Positions 1 through 11,020 are shown, counted from the first letter of the stretch. The stretch: 64,000 bases of DNA from Lingula anatina (GCF_001039355.2 NW_019774625.1:1110009-1174008); one strand, 5' to 3'. The notes: generated from the letters alone by a model not told the origin. Numbers and translations: made by a program.

Positions 1-959
1 TGTTAACCTTTGTTGCGTAACGTTGTACAAGTATGTTTTTACATCAGTGCTAAATTCATATTTTCTAACGTTTATCAGGTCCCAAAATTCTTCACTTTTT
101 TCAAACGTTTTGCATAAGATTATAGCACGTTTCCATAGCAACATTGAGGCTTATCATGACTTTTAGACAACTAAGTCAATAGCAGAAGCTATTTCTGAAG
201 ACTTCCGACTAGGCGATTAGCACAGGTGCTTTGTTTACGAAAAAATATATTTTATGTACTTTTTTGTCCATTAATTTTATACTGGAAATTGCTTATTTGG
301 AACTTTATGTGAAGCATGACATGCACTAGTATTCATTAAGGTTTAGAGCAACAGTAGGTATTTATACTCAAACTACGCCGATGGAATGCAGAACGCAAAT
401 GATGAAGACTCCAGGCATGATAGAAGATATCAAGGAATTCAATGTGCTTAATACGATATAGTGGAGTAAGACGTTCTAAAGTTCATTTTTCGTAATTACT
501 CAAGGGTCATTCGTGAGTATTTACACTGTACACTCAATCATTCAGTAGCTGCGTTTAAGCAATCTTAGCTCAAATGAGTTGTATGGATGTAATTGGTCCT
601 GGCCTCAGAAAACTGCACCATGTAGTTCATTTATGGCGTTTCTCGTATCATGCCTGCAGTTCAAAGAAACGGAATGGTGGTTTTATTGTGAGACCAATGC
701 GTATCATATTAACCTGCTTCGTATCTTTGCAATATATCGTACTCTTGCGTTAATGAGATCTGAAATTCATAGTAAATTGTCTTCTACGAAAAAAGCTGAG
801 TTCTTACGGCCTATCATTACAGAAACGGATATGAAGTCTCTCTTGCAAGTAACTCTCCAGTTGCTCAGTGAATGATTGATAGGGGCACGATCACAAATGA
901 AAACTAGCGTGATTTGTTCTTTCTTGTGTAAGCCTCCACTATTACTGGCTAATGCACTA
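1..959. other. Upstream/intronic stretch, no gene seen
   Basis: AT-rich DNA upstream of the first receptor. Its 3' end is the branch-point and polypyrimidine region of an intron, so at least part of this stretch is probably the 5' leader intron of that gene. A GTGAGT at 513-518 is a possible splice donor, but the base before it is C and I cannot place a leader exon with confidence. The longest open frame (579-875) starts at TTG and resembles nothing I know. Confidence 0.5.
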
Positions 960-991
960 TGACTAATGTGATTTTTTCGTTTTTTTTTCAG
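960..991 (+). other. 3' splice site before receptor exon 1345-2694
   Basis: A branch-point-like GACTAAT lies at about 961-967. It is followed by a long T-rich tract and CAG ending at 991, the standard layout of a metazoan splice acceptor with about 25 bases between branch point and AG. It predicts that the coding exon of the first receptor begins at 992 and that at least one 5' noncoding exon lies upstream, possibly outside the window. Confidence 0.7.
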
Positions 992-1344
992 AAATCACAG
1001 TTTGTTTGTACTAAGACAGCCTTCAAATCAGCTTCCTCGGATCTCCTTCAGTGTCGGCATCACCTGCCCGTCAGAATCGAATACAGCTTGATTCTGTTGG
1101 ACACAGGCCCTTGATCTTGCGTTTTGTGAAAGAACGGAAAACACATCGCTCGGTTAACTCATACTAGGGTTTATATTACCATCACCACAAAATGAACTGA
1201 CCGTCGACGCACCATTGTCATTCACGAAGTCACCGCCATCTATCTAGATAAAGAAGAAGAACGTTATTGAGTACAGAAGCAGGACGTACAGGTTACAGGC
1301 GTGTAACTGCAGTTTATAGTTTCTTCGTATAGCGCGGCATCAAA
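992..1344 (+). other. 5' UTR part of the allatostatin-C/somatostatin receptor-like exon
   Basis: This is the sequence between the predicted acceptor and the start codon. It contains one upstream ATG (1192), which gives only a two-codon frame (ATG AAC TGA). It is otherwise ATG-free, as expected for a leader that lets ribosomes reach 1345. The start context CAAAATGG has A at -3 and G at +4, a good Kozak match. Confidence 0.6.
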
Positions 1345-2694
1345 ATGGGCAATTTTACCCCTATCTCCGATGTCATTTTGACAGAGACGCTCGATAAACA
1401 AAGTGTTGAACTTTCGTTTATATCAATCACCAAATATGACGCTAGCGACTATTTGAACAACACCTTTGATTATCAAAACATAACAAATATTACCGTGCCA
1501 GAACCTTCTCTCCAAGCTCACTCAATAGTTGCCGCTATAATGTATAGCTTGATTTTTTTGATTGGCTTATTGGGTAACGTTCTGGTTTTGTATGTCATCT
1601 TAAGATATGTGAAGATGAACACTGTGACCAACATGTATATATGTAACCTGGCCGTGGCTGATGTCCTTTTTGTATTGGGGATCCCAATCACTATTGCCAC
1701 CATACTAATGGAATCGTGGATATTCGGCGACTTCATCTGTCGAGTGTTCTTTGTCACTAATTGCGTCAACAGTTTCACCAGCATTTTCACCCTTGCCGTC
1801 ATGAGTATGGACCGCTACATGGCCGTCTGCCACCCAGTGGCAGCAATGGACTTCCGGACAACCAAACTGGCCCGGATAATCTGCATCATTGTGTGGGTGG
1901 TCTCTGGCGCTTTGATGATCCCGGTGGTGTTGTACGCACGTATCGACACTGACGAGCGGGGTAAACCCACTTGTGGCGTCGAATGGCCAGAGAGTGACAA
2001 GCTGACCAGTGCCCAGGCGTTCACCTGGTACACCTTCTTAATGGGGTACGCCATCCCAGTTGCTTTGATATCGGTATTCTACACCCTAGTGGTGGTGCGC
2101 GTAGGTCAGATGGGACCCGCTAGTGGATCAGAAGGTGCCAACCGAACCCATCGCCGTGTGACCCGAATGGTCCTCATTGTGATCGCCGTTTATATCGTTT
2201 GCTGGATGCCTTTTTACATACAACAGGTGCTGCTTGTTCACGGGGTCATTGTGGGAGATGTCAAGATGTCTCTCTTCAATACCATCCTAGCTTACGCTAA
2301 TAGCATGATGAATCCGTTTTTATATGCATTCTTCAGTGAAAATTTCAAAAAAAGTTTCCTCAAGGCTTTTCATCGCAGGTCTGTTGACGGATTCGAAGCT
2401 ACCGGACAGCCAGACCCCCGCGAAAACAGTGCCTTTCCACCACCTCCCGCCATCTTGAAGAGCTGTCGCTGTGCCAATGGAGGAGGGTCGAATCTCAATA
2501 TGGCAGAAGGCCCTACCGCAGAGGTTGGAACGTGCACTGAGGCCATCCCTCTGCAAAGTGTCTCTTGTAGTGAGGAGAACCATAATAAGATCGACCTGCA
2601 ACCAGACGACGTTGACGAGAAGATGCTGCATCCGTATTACAAACCATTCGCCTATGAACATGAACCGTCTATTGTGACAAGTGTAGATGTATAG
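1345..2694 (+). CDS. Allatostatin-C/somatostatin-type neuropeptide GPCR
   Basis: A 449-residue rhodopsin-like GPCR in one uninterrupted exon. It should bind an extracellular peptide at the plasma membrane and couple to G proteins (Gi/o is usual for the family). The N-terminus (1-58) carries sequons at N3, N38, N45 and N48. TM1 (about 59-84) has GN77-78, TM2 has LAVAD with D106, and C132 and C210 form the conserved disulfide pair. DRY is 156-158, CWMP in TM6 is 286-289, NPFLY in TM7 is 323-327, and helix 8 (ENFKKSF) follows. YVILRYVKM and FTSIF resemble vertebrate somatostatin receptors. MAVCHPV, HRRVTRMVL and VYIVCWMPF instead resemble protostome allatostatin-C receptors. The TM3 site that is Asp in vertebrate somatostatin receptors aligns here to N139, which again favours the allatostatin-C type. 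The C-tail (about 110 residues) is hydrophilic and was not recognised. Opioid-like relatives are less likely. Confidence 0.93.
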   Translation: MGNFTPISDVILTETLDKQSVELSFISITKYDASDYLNNTFDYQNITNITVPEPSLQAHSIVAAIMYSLIFLIGLLGNVLVLYVILRYVKMNTVTNMYICNLAVADVLFVLGIPITIATILMESWIFGDFICRVFFVTNCVNSFTSIFTLAVMSMDRYMAVCHPVAAMDFRTTKLARIICIIVWVVSGALMIPVVLYARIDTDERGKPTCGVEWPESDKLTSAQAFTWYTFLMGYAIPVALISVFYTLVVVRVGQMGPASGSEGANRTHRRVTRMVLIVIAVYIVCWMPFYIQQVLLVHGVIVGDVKMSLFNTILAYANSMMNPFLYAFFSENFKKSFLKAFHRRSVDGFEATGQPDPRENSAFPPPPAILKSCRCANGGGSNLNMAEGPTAEVGTCTEAIPLQSVSCSEENHNKIDLQPDDVDEKMLHPYYKPFAYEHEPSIVTSVDV

Positions 2695-2981
2695 GGGAAA
2701 GTGTAGCATGTTGATTGTACAGTCAAATACTACATCGCCGTAGGCAAAACAGTTGAAAAAGCTGGATTGCGTTGGAAATATTAAAAACTGGAGTTTGGTG
2801 ACTGAAAAGGAAATGGCGGTAAAAAGTGTAGCAGAGAATTATCAGCTTCTTATTCTGTAAGCAGAGGGTTATTATCACTAGGTTTATATGATGGAAAAAA
2901 AAGCAATCGCATTGTGACCAGGAAGAGAAATATATGAAAATGACGCAAGTGACCAGTTAAGAGAGTATTTAAAATAATAAA
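2695..2981 (+). other. 3' UTR of the first receptor (inferred)
   Basis: AT-rich sequence after the TAG at 2692-2694 that runs to the first good polyadenylation signal. No open frame or other feature stands out. The true cleavage site would be some 10-30 bases beyond 2981. Confidence 0.5.
2976..2981 (+). terminator. Candidate poly(A) signal AATAAA
   Basis: This canonical AATAAA lies 282 bases after the stop codon of the first receptor. The region just downstream (about 3015-3050) is T/G-containing. It is the first canonical hexamer I see after the CDS. Confidence 0.5.
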
Positions 2982-3890
2982 CGTTGTGATTAGAATAGAT
3001 CTGATTTCAAAAAAACTTTTTAGCCAGTGTCTGCTGTCCCTTAATTATACATGGTGACCAGATGCGTGCAGACAGATATCGATAAAATGTATGTGGAGTA
3101 TCCTCCAAATAAGCTCTTCACGCAGATCGGATGTTAAAAAACATGGGCCTCAAAACACTTATCAGATGAAGAAACGGAACGTAAACTTCTGAGAGTGCCA
3201 ACTACGTGACTGCTCCCTGGAGGTCAAGGTGTATTGATTGGTTTACAGGAAACAAGGCTGAACTAAGTGCTCGTTCCCAATGAAACAATCTTTCTACAAA
3301 TATCGATCCAGCTCCGTAGGGAATCTCAGATTAATAGATCAGATTATATGCGAATCAGATTAATAGATTAGCACACCTCCTCTTGGCATTTAGTAATATA
3401 CAGAAAAGCTGGTGATTACACGAGAACGTTGGAAACAAGAGGCGTGTTAATCTGTTAATGTGATTACATTCAGCAGGAGTCTCCACGGAGTTGGATTGAT
3501 CTATGTAGAACGATAGCTTTAACGGCAATGCACCCTAATCTTCTTTTTTGGCACGATGACTGTCTTATTTGTGAGTACACCAACAATTAGTTCAGGTTTA
3601 GGTGTATTCATATTTTCTTAACAGTGGGTAGGCGCGGTATTAATATTTTAGGTAAATCCAGTTGTCTGATTTACATGAATTGAAACGATGTTCAGTCGTG
3701 TGCGTCCCTTTTAAAGCCACGAAGAACAATTATCCAAATGTACGTGGTGTCATTTATACTACAAAATGATTGATTTAGTGCTTTAAATATTCATTACTCA
3801 TTATTTATGCACAGGCGAACTAACGCACATATATTGTTCAAATACTGTACGCACGTCTTCGTCATTCCCAATCTTCGTGTTAAAGTGTTC
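2982..3890. other. Intergenic stretch, no gene seen
   Basis: AT-rich DNA between the first receptor and the first MITE. The short repeat 'atgcgaatcagattaatagat' neighbourhood at about 3325-3370 holds two near-identical CAGATTAATAGAT pieces. Nothing else is supported. Confidence 0.5.
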
Positions 3891-4068
3891 GTACGCAGGC
3901 CCGTAGCCAGGGGGGGTTCGGGGGGTTCGAAAGAACCCCCCTTTTTGCAGGGAAAAGGTCCTCTCTGGGTGAAATTTAATTAAGGTACATGAAAGTTTCA
4001 TGGTAAAAGGTCCATTTTTTAAGAAAAAGAACCCCCCTTCTGAAATTTCTGGCTACGGGCCTGGTACG
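3891..4068. mobile_element. 168-bp MITE with CAGGCCCGTAGCCAG ends and 5-bp TSD
   Basis: The element spans 3896-4063. Its ends are perfect 15-bp inverted repeats (3896-3910 and 4049-4063). It is flanked on both sides by GTACG (3891-3895 and 4064-4068), a 5-bp target-site duplication. G- and C-runs sit just inside the ends. There is no coding capacity, so it is non-autonomous. The CAG start and 5-bp duplication would suit a hAT-type (hAT5-like) transposase, but the superfamily is an inference. A truncated relative is at 40111-40225 and an element with similar ends is at 45026-45311. Confidence 0.88.
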
Positions 4069-6884
4069 TTAACGCTATCAACAACCAGTAGGCCTATATA
4101 GTGTTAAAAAGTATCTTCACCGGGAGAAGACCAGGGACGAAGTCGGTGGCCACCTTCATGGAATGGTTGTCATTCCAGGAATGGTCACGTTCAGCACTAA
4201 AAGTGCTGATAAAATCACTTTTGCTTCAGAAAGCATATTTATGATTTGATCTTATTAGGGATCTTGACTCGTGGATTTATCTCATTGAAGTTTTTTATTC
4301 AGAAAAAGGCCTTGTTTTGAATTTAGTTGTGCAGTTTTCTTCTTTTTTTTCGGCCTTGCTTTGGGTTGTTAAGGAATTTTCAATATGCCAGACAGCTCCA
4401 GGACCACCCGTGCTCATATTGAGTGATTAATTTGCTATCTATCAAAGACAAGTATGAATTGTAAAAACTGGATATGTTCAAACCCGATCCCTATCCCCGA
4501 ACCCTATCCCCGATCCCCGGCACAGCCGGGTAAAATAAAAAAATACGTTTTTGTAGGGCAATTTTCAAAAAAAGAAAAATCGCTCATATCTTTTACCATC
4601 GAAAACGTAGTTTCGGTCTCCTCTCTTCCAATTTTTAAAAATTGATGTTTCTTTGGAGAGTGCACAGTACTAACACAGTCGCTGGGCTTAATAATGATAT
4701 TTTTGCATGTCTGGGAAGGGAATAGGTTTGAATCCGTCATTGCTGTAGAAACATTATATATTAAATCTTTAAAAGCCGCTTGTAACGGGAATACTAAATA
4801 TTTTGTATTTGTAACCGGTGTCCATTGTTGTTTTTTTTTTCTTTATTTAAGATTATTTTATTTGTTTTCTATATAAAGATGTAGTATACGATTCCTAACT
4901 TACGGTAGTACGTAGCCTGTATATAAAGCCGGTTGCCGTGAAAATCATTACCGAAAGCCATTAATGCACGGAAAAGAGAAGAAGACCTTTCATGATTGAA
5001 GACTGTGTTAATAAATTGCTTAATCAATACAAAGTAAGAGGACATAGGTTAAAAAAGACAGGCTCATCAGCAGATTTAATTATTGACAAGTCGTCTTTAA
5101 CGGATGGTCTTTTTCTTGAAAGGCATTGTTCTATCATTGAGTTAGAGTAAAATCAGTCAGTTGATGTGTGGTTGCTTCCAGGGATTAGGTTTTTCCGACT
5201 ATCGGCGAATTGTCGAGTTTTTGGGAGCCAAAATACCAGTGGCCCAGGCGGCCCCCTGGACCCCACGTTATATGTTTCGACTTTTCACTAAACGGCAGCC
5301 TGATCCCTATGCTTAGCACGTTTGCAGAAATTAATTTGTTTGTATGTATTATTCTTTTAAGATTTTTTATTTTCTAAAATGGCATATGGTGCCTGTGAGG
5401 GTTATAGTGCCGTTTGCTTGTTAGCATGGGATAACGTCACTTTAAAATCCATGAAAACTTCATATCAGACGGCACCGCTTTGAATTGTATTTTGCACATC
5501 GTATTAATTTCTGTATTTTACATAAGGATTATCTTTTCATAAATTGTTGTCATTTTTCTTGAGATTTAACATACGTGTAACTAGACTATCAGAAGCGATT
5601 AATAGTATCTAGTCGCTTCGCATTAGTCATTTTCGATGCGTTTAAATTGTGTGAGTACCGTAAATGCTGCCATTATGTCAACTGCGCATATTTCTCTAAG
5701 AAGAAAATCTCTTTTCTTTGATTTATCAATCGGTTTGCACTTATTGATATTTGTTTAGCAATTTAAGTCAATCTTGTGTTTCAATAGGTAATAGAGATAT
5801 CAAATAAAGTTTTGTCAGAGAAAATGTGTCTTCTGTCTCTCTGTGGACAATCCGACATTTCATAACAGAAACAATTATCGAAGACACGAAAACTAGCAAT
5901 CTGCTATGGAAAGAGCATTGACATTTACAGTATCTTCGGAACATAAAATTAATATTTTATCAGAAAAAAAGTTGATTTCCTTTTTTATGTCAACATAAAA
6001 AAGTTGTAAATTATACATAGATATATCATTTAAGTGCTGAATCCGCAAAGGGAAATATTATACGAAATCGGATTCATTTTATGAGCGACTTGAAATAATT
6101 GTTCTAAATAATGTTTCTTTAAAATCATATCGGCAGATATGCTTACATTTTGCAAGGAAAACGTAGCTCATAGGTTGCTTAAGAGGATAGGATGAAGACA
6201 AAGATAAGATTAAAAGATGATCATAGATGATTCTTGTGTCAAGTTTCCAGTCTAGTTGATCGAACCTAATTTGATACGTCCTATCCCAACAGGTAATCCG
6301 ATTACAATAAGCTTACTACTGGGATAAAATCTCCCATTGTTGTCTTGCCTACCACCACTGTAATAACGGTAAATCATCTAATTGCATTCTCACGGTACGC
6401 TTCTCGCACCCGGGTGCTTCATGCAACGTGGCAGTAAACAGGATGATTCTAGTGTCACTTTCATTATATGATCAGATGTTGCCAGATGCTTCAAGAAATG
6501 CAAATTGTTAGAAGAGGGGATTTAGAAGATCTTTGAGTACCTCACTGAATATCTCTCGACTTTGATTGCTACGTGTGCTTGTGCATTTCATAATTGTAAG
6601 AAAGGGTGACCTTGATGGGCCACGATTAAATTGAGATTAGATGGACTGGCGTGTTAATTCGCCCTACAGACGAGATGATACTATAAATATCACGTAACTG
6701 CCAACACAATAAATGAACAGAGTAATTGGCTACTTGCGTCATCGCTTTTCATAGAAAATCAAAATGGATAACAAATCACAGGTTTGAATATTCTTTAAGT
6801 AGACAGAAACAAAATATTCAGTTTCTCTCATCATGTGAGAACTACACCATAAAAGGAACATGTAATGTTCATCTGGCAGATATT
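4069..6884. other. Intergenic stretch, no gene seen
   Basis: There are short repeated phrases such as the 'cccgatccctatccccgaaccctatccccgatcccc' tract at about 4483-4519. TATATAAAG boxes lie at about 4870 and 4920 with no gene that I can attach. A GC-rich patch at about 5225-5270 (GGCCCAGGCGGCCCCCTGG) looks like transposon debris. No convincing exon was found. Confidence 0.45.
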
Positions 6885-6914
6885 AGTCTCTGTAACTTTA
6901 AATCTACCACCCCA
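6885..6914 (-). repeat. 30-bp fragment of the 8206 MITE
   Basis: These 30 bases are identical to the reverse complement of 8243-8272, the interior of the 161-bp MITE at 8206-8366. The match ends abruptly on both sides, so this looks like a relic or partial copy of the same repeat family in the opposite orientation. Confidence 0.7.
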
Positions 6915-7262
6915 GTTTGATAAAAAGATCTGGATGTACATGTACACCTTGGATGTACACCTATAAATTGTGTATACAGTATGTAAGCATACATAATTGA
7001 TCTCCGAGGTCTCGATACAGTTCATGGAATTCAATTTGTTCAGATGTAGACTTTTAACTTTAAGGGGAAGTAAAAAGCTTTCATCCAGCTGCTACATCTC
7101 TTTTGAATAGGAAAGATAATGATTTTAACAATTACTCTTAACCTTTAGTTTTATTTCTGCAGACATTGTATTGTACTTTTTTTATTTTATTTTTTTATCT
7201 ATTTGATCTTAAACCGGAGATAATAAAACAATTTCCGTTTTCTGTATATTTTATATTTTGTT

Positions 7263-7281
7263 ACACACACACACGCACGCG

Positions 7282-7324
<43 letters not shown>
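7263..7324. repeat. (AC)n with an internal (GC)n core
   Basis: An uninterrupted alternating purine-pyrimidine run: AC repeats, then about 14 bases of alternating GC, then about 17 more AC units. Such tracts are known to adopt left-handed Z-DNA under negative supercoiling. Its role here is unknown. Confidence 0.95.
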
Positions 7325-7326
<2 letters not shown>

Positions 7327-7439
7327 ACTGAATAAACTTGTACCGAGACTGTATCTCCAATGAGGAAAGAATTCAGCAACCATAGGTCCCTGCGAAGACC
7401 CACAAAAGGTCATTAAAAACTACGCAAGTCAAAATGGTA

Positions 7440-7910
7440 CGGGCATATGTGACAAGATCTTTGGGGTTTGCCAAAGCCGGGCTGCAGACATTTAAGACTT
7501 TTTAAAATGTACCTAGAAGTACCACTGCTGTGCCTAGACATTTTATCCTCATGTCACACACAGCTAAAGCAGGTGATGCAGCAGGCTGCAGTGAGTGTGG
7601 AGGAGAGGCATAGTGAGACAGACACTGGCGACTGGCAGAAAAGAGACACATATCAGAGGACAACGTCCAGGAGTGAGCAGAAATGGAGCTGGTTGCAGCC
7701 ATGTGGAAGACAGAGAGGTATTGGTTGTCAGGTGATGCCACTGAAGGTCCAGCAGAATATGGAATAGATCGATTGAAATCATCGATGACGTCATGCAGTG
7801 CCACGGGTCTCGTTTTAGGCTATCCGTGGTGAATCCCATCGGCAATATATCAAACAACAATAGCTCTTGAATTAAGTTCGGAAATGCCCGTCTTTGAAAC
7901 ACACTAATTA
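7440..7910. other. GC-elevated segment with overlapping open frames, unidentified
   Basis: This segment looks clearly richer in G+C than its flanks. It has open frames of about 100-112 codons on both strands (7468-7767 plus, 7502-7804 and 7564-7902 minus). None shows a family motif that I recognise, and the plus-strand frame starts at TTG. It could be a decayed transposon fragment or part of an unrecognised exon. I do not call a gene. Confidence 0.35.
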
Positions 7911-8196
7911 TCAGTCTTATCGTATCGGTCTTACGATCGACATACTGGTATGTACAGGTAGAGACTACCGGATCGATAAAGTCGTCCCAACAGGAAAACG
8001 CAGTGATCGGTTCATGTTCTGAGCGTAAAATAACTCAAGTTAGAAACAAATAGCTAATATAATATGGAACAGTGAGCGATGACGAAATCGGAACAAGGGA
8101 CTGTGACGTTGCTTATTGCAATAACGGCAGTAATATTCGTTAGCATACTGAACACTTGACTTTCGATTTGTATCCACAGCGATTATACTTGTCTTG

Positions 8197-8375
8197 ACTT
8201 TTCATTACCCTCTACCAGGGCGACAGATTGATTTTCCACTTTTGGGGTGGTAGATTTAAAGTTACAGAGACTTTTGTTGTCAACAGACCAAAATGACCGT
8301 CTATTTATCTAGAGACATATCTGTGAATGTCTGTGGAAAATCAATCTGTCACCCTGGTAGAGGGTAACTTTTCAT
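8197..8375. mobile_element. 161-bp MITE, 34-bp TIRs, 9-bp TSD (Mutator-like)
   Basis: The element is 8206-8366. Its arms start TACCCTCTACCAGGG and run inward to TTTTCCAC, 34 bases each with a single mismatch (C at 8221 against T in the other arm). Both flanks carry ACTTTTCAT (8197-8205 and 8367-8375), a perfect 9-bp target-site duplication, the hallmark of Mutator-like (MULE) transposition. No open frame is present, so it is non-autonomous. A 30-bp piece of its interior recurs at 6885-6914. The near-perfect arms and duplication point to a fairly recent insertion. Confidence 0.92.
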
Positions 8376-9301
8376 TGAGCCAACTTTTTGTTCCAATAGC
8401 TTTTGCTGTTTCACATATTTTCCTTGATTAATCTTGATTGCACTCATCAATCTACTTTGTTAATAATAAATTATGGCAGTTATATAGTATGGGGGGTATG
8501 ATTATCCCCCATTTTTGTAACTTTGTATCTTATAATTTTTTACCTTAATAAATGACAATTCAGTCATATGGACTTTATCTTATTAACCTTTGAGCAAAAC
8601 AGCGCCTCGTTACGCTTGTGAACATTTGGCTAATTTTCAGCTGCTCCTACCGAGTTTAAAAACTTGAAAAATATCTATAATAGCTAATAGGTAATTTCAA
8701 TTGTACTTTTATCTACGTCTTATAGAAGGCTGTGGGCCTTTCAACATCAAATGACAACGTTTGAAACAAAAATGATTTTTATTTATCTGCACGACAACCG
8801 GGTATGGCTTTCTTGTTGAAATTCTTTGTTTGGGAATGTTGTCGATTTTAGTAGAATGAAATATTCTGCTTTTAAGAATGACAATAATTATCACGTAAGA
8901 GTAATTTCATAATTGAGCTTTATGCTTAATTTCATTAATGGCTATACAATTATCATTTCAAAGGAAGAAACAAACCGCTTCAAAAGGGACACATATTGGA
9001 ATCAAACCTGAAAAATACATTTATGTCATGAAAATTTGATTTATTTCTACAATGTACTCAGCACCGTGGACTCTCAAAGAATACTTGTATTAAATGGAAC
9101 GATATTCTGTCCACGTGATGAATGTCTATAACACGATTTTTTAATAATGATCAGGTATTAAGATGGAGTATGAGCTTGGCTCATTGTTGCTTCTCTATTC
9201 TTTTTTTATTTGTACAGTGTGCGTCCCAAGCGCAACCTTGACTGTCAGTAATTTTATTTATTTTTCAGATGTAATTATAACTATGTAGGTTTAAAGAAAT
9301 C

Positions 9302-9303
<2 letters not shown>
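8376..9303. other. Intergenic stretch, no gene seen
   Basis: AT-rich sequence with only short, unremarkable open frames and no repeat or site that I can support. Confidence 0.5.
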
Positions 9304-9368
<65 letters not shown>

Positions 9369-9376
9369 GAGAGAGT
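9304..9376. repeat. (TA)n followed by a short (GA)n
   Basis: About 31 TA units form a long self-complementary tract able to extrude a cruciform. It is followed directly by CGAGAGAGAG. Length is likely to be polymorphic. Confidence 0.95.
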
Positions 9377-11020
9377 GAAGCTCGCAACAGACTAGCGCCA
9401 GTTAATACCAAGTGGACAACCGCCTTTACTCGAGCAAATACGCTCATTAGAAAGAAGTATTGAGTTTGTCATATATCCGATAGCTGTTTTAATTGTTTTT
9501 GGCTGCAAGTGGTAATTGTCAGTGGTTTGATTGAAAGAAAATATTCACAATTTCCGTATTTCTGATAGGAAACCTCCATAATTTGATAGCTTAATGGCAG
9601 CTTTGTGTATTCTTGTTGCCAGCTGCCGATCTGTCCCAAGTGGACACGGTAAACTGTTTGCTTCACTGATCAAAACAACAATGGATGATACATATAACAG
9701 GTAAAATGATTTCAACAAGACAAAAATGTAGTTTGAAACTCAGTATCTTAAAAAGAAGCCTTCGTCAAAATAATTTGCATGGGTGTAACTTTAATTGTTC
9801 TTCATTTCAATGTCATGTGCCGTTCGTCACGTTTCCAGTTATCACAATGTGGGGAATGATATACGATGTAAGTGGAAGACACATGTGCGTTATGAAATTT
9901 TTAGTGAATCATCTTCACATATCTTTCAAGAACGAATATTTTTTTATGTTCCGGAGCAATCCAAAATTTGACTGCAGCAACACTGCACCATCCTTTTTCT
10001 GTCAATTTCACGTGATAGACGAGTTATGGATGTTTAAATTCAAAGGAGTTGAACTCCCAAGCCTAAAATATGTTGAGTAGAGAGATAATTCTGGCATTTC
10101 ACACACAGTACACTTTAAATAATAACGTGCAAGGCACATATATGGCACATGTGCTGAGCTTACATGTACATGTATATCCCGATTTTAACATTTTAGCGCC
10201 AAATGTCTCCGAGTCACGGACCTCACACTGTACCAAAACAATAATAGATTGATCTCAGTCCTTTCAAAATACTATACGTGTACGTTTCCATTAGATTGTT
10301 CATTTGTTACTACCTTTCCTTGTTATGAATGATGTAAGATATCAATTTTTGACTGAGGACACGAAGATCTACAAGCCGTAAATACACTGTCTATTCTATC
10401 AACGGCATATAAAATGCCAAGATGATTCAACTGAAATGCGTGTTTCACAGATTAAATAATTGATAAAAAATTGCAGTGAAATAATGACAAACCCGTGCTC
10501 TTGGAGCTTTTCAATGCCTTTTGAACCATTCCCTGGTCTGCCTATTCCTCAATTTCAGCACGAAGGGCACTTAAGTTTTCGTTGTTCTGAGGGTGATTTG
10601 TGTCGTCTAATTATTATTTCTGCCATTTCCTTAAGTGGAAATGGCCGACATTATACAAGATTTAAGGAAATTGGCGGATTCACAGGAGAGGGGTTTACTA
10701 AAAAGAGACCTTATTGGTGAGAATTGATTGTAACTTTGGCTCACCCACAAGTGAAGTTGGGCAAATAATATAGGATAATTGTTCTCCGGAGGACCATTGC
10801 TGAGAAACGGCTTCACATTAAAACAGAACGATTCAACTTGAACATATCCGAAAGCTTGATGCGTTTGTTAAAAGCTTTCCAGGAAACGCATGATTAGGTT
10901 TAAAAAGGTAAATGCCGTGTCATTCTAAAATGACAGCCATTAAAATGCATCATTTTACCCAGTTGTAGCAAGCACTACATTGAGACTTCGAGAGCTAACA
11001 AACCGCTTAGTAAGAGTGAT
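9377..11020. other. Intergenic stretch, no gene seen
   Basis: Open frames of up to 131 codons occur (9685-10080, starting at TTG), but their predicted peptides show no domain or compositional hallmark of a real protein and there is no splice context. I see nothing else. Confidence 0.45.

Noticed and set aside
1518-2709. Open frames antisense or out of frame to the first receptor
   Set aside because: They overlap a clear receptor CDS and have no domain of their own, so they are codon-usage shadows.
3918-3934. GGTTCGAAAGAACC resembling a tRNA B box
   Set aside because: It is a short palindrome inside the 3896 MITE with no A box or cloverleaf around it.
4865-4930. Two TATATAAAG boxes as promoters
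   Set aside because: No transcript or coding exon can be attached, and such strings are common in AT-rich DNA.
9685-10080. 131-codon open frame
   Set aside because: It has a TTG start, no domain, no splice or promoter context, and a composition like that of translated AT-rich noncoding DNA.
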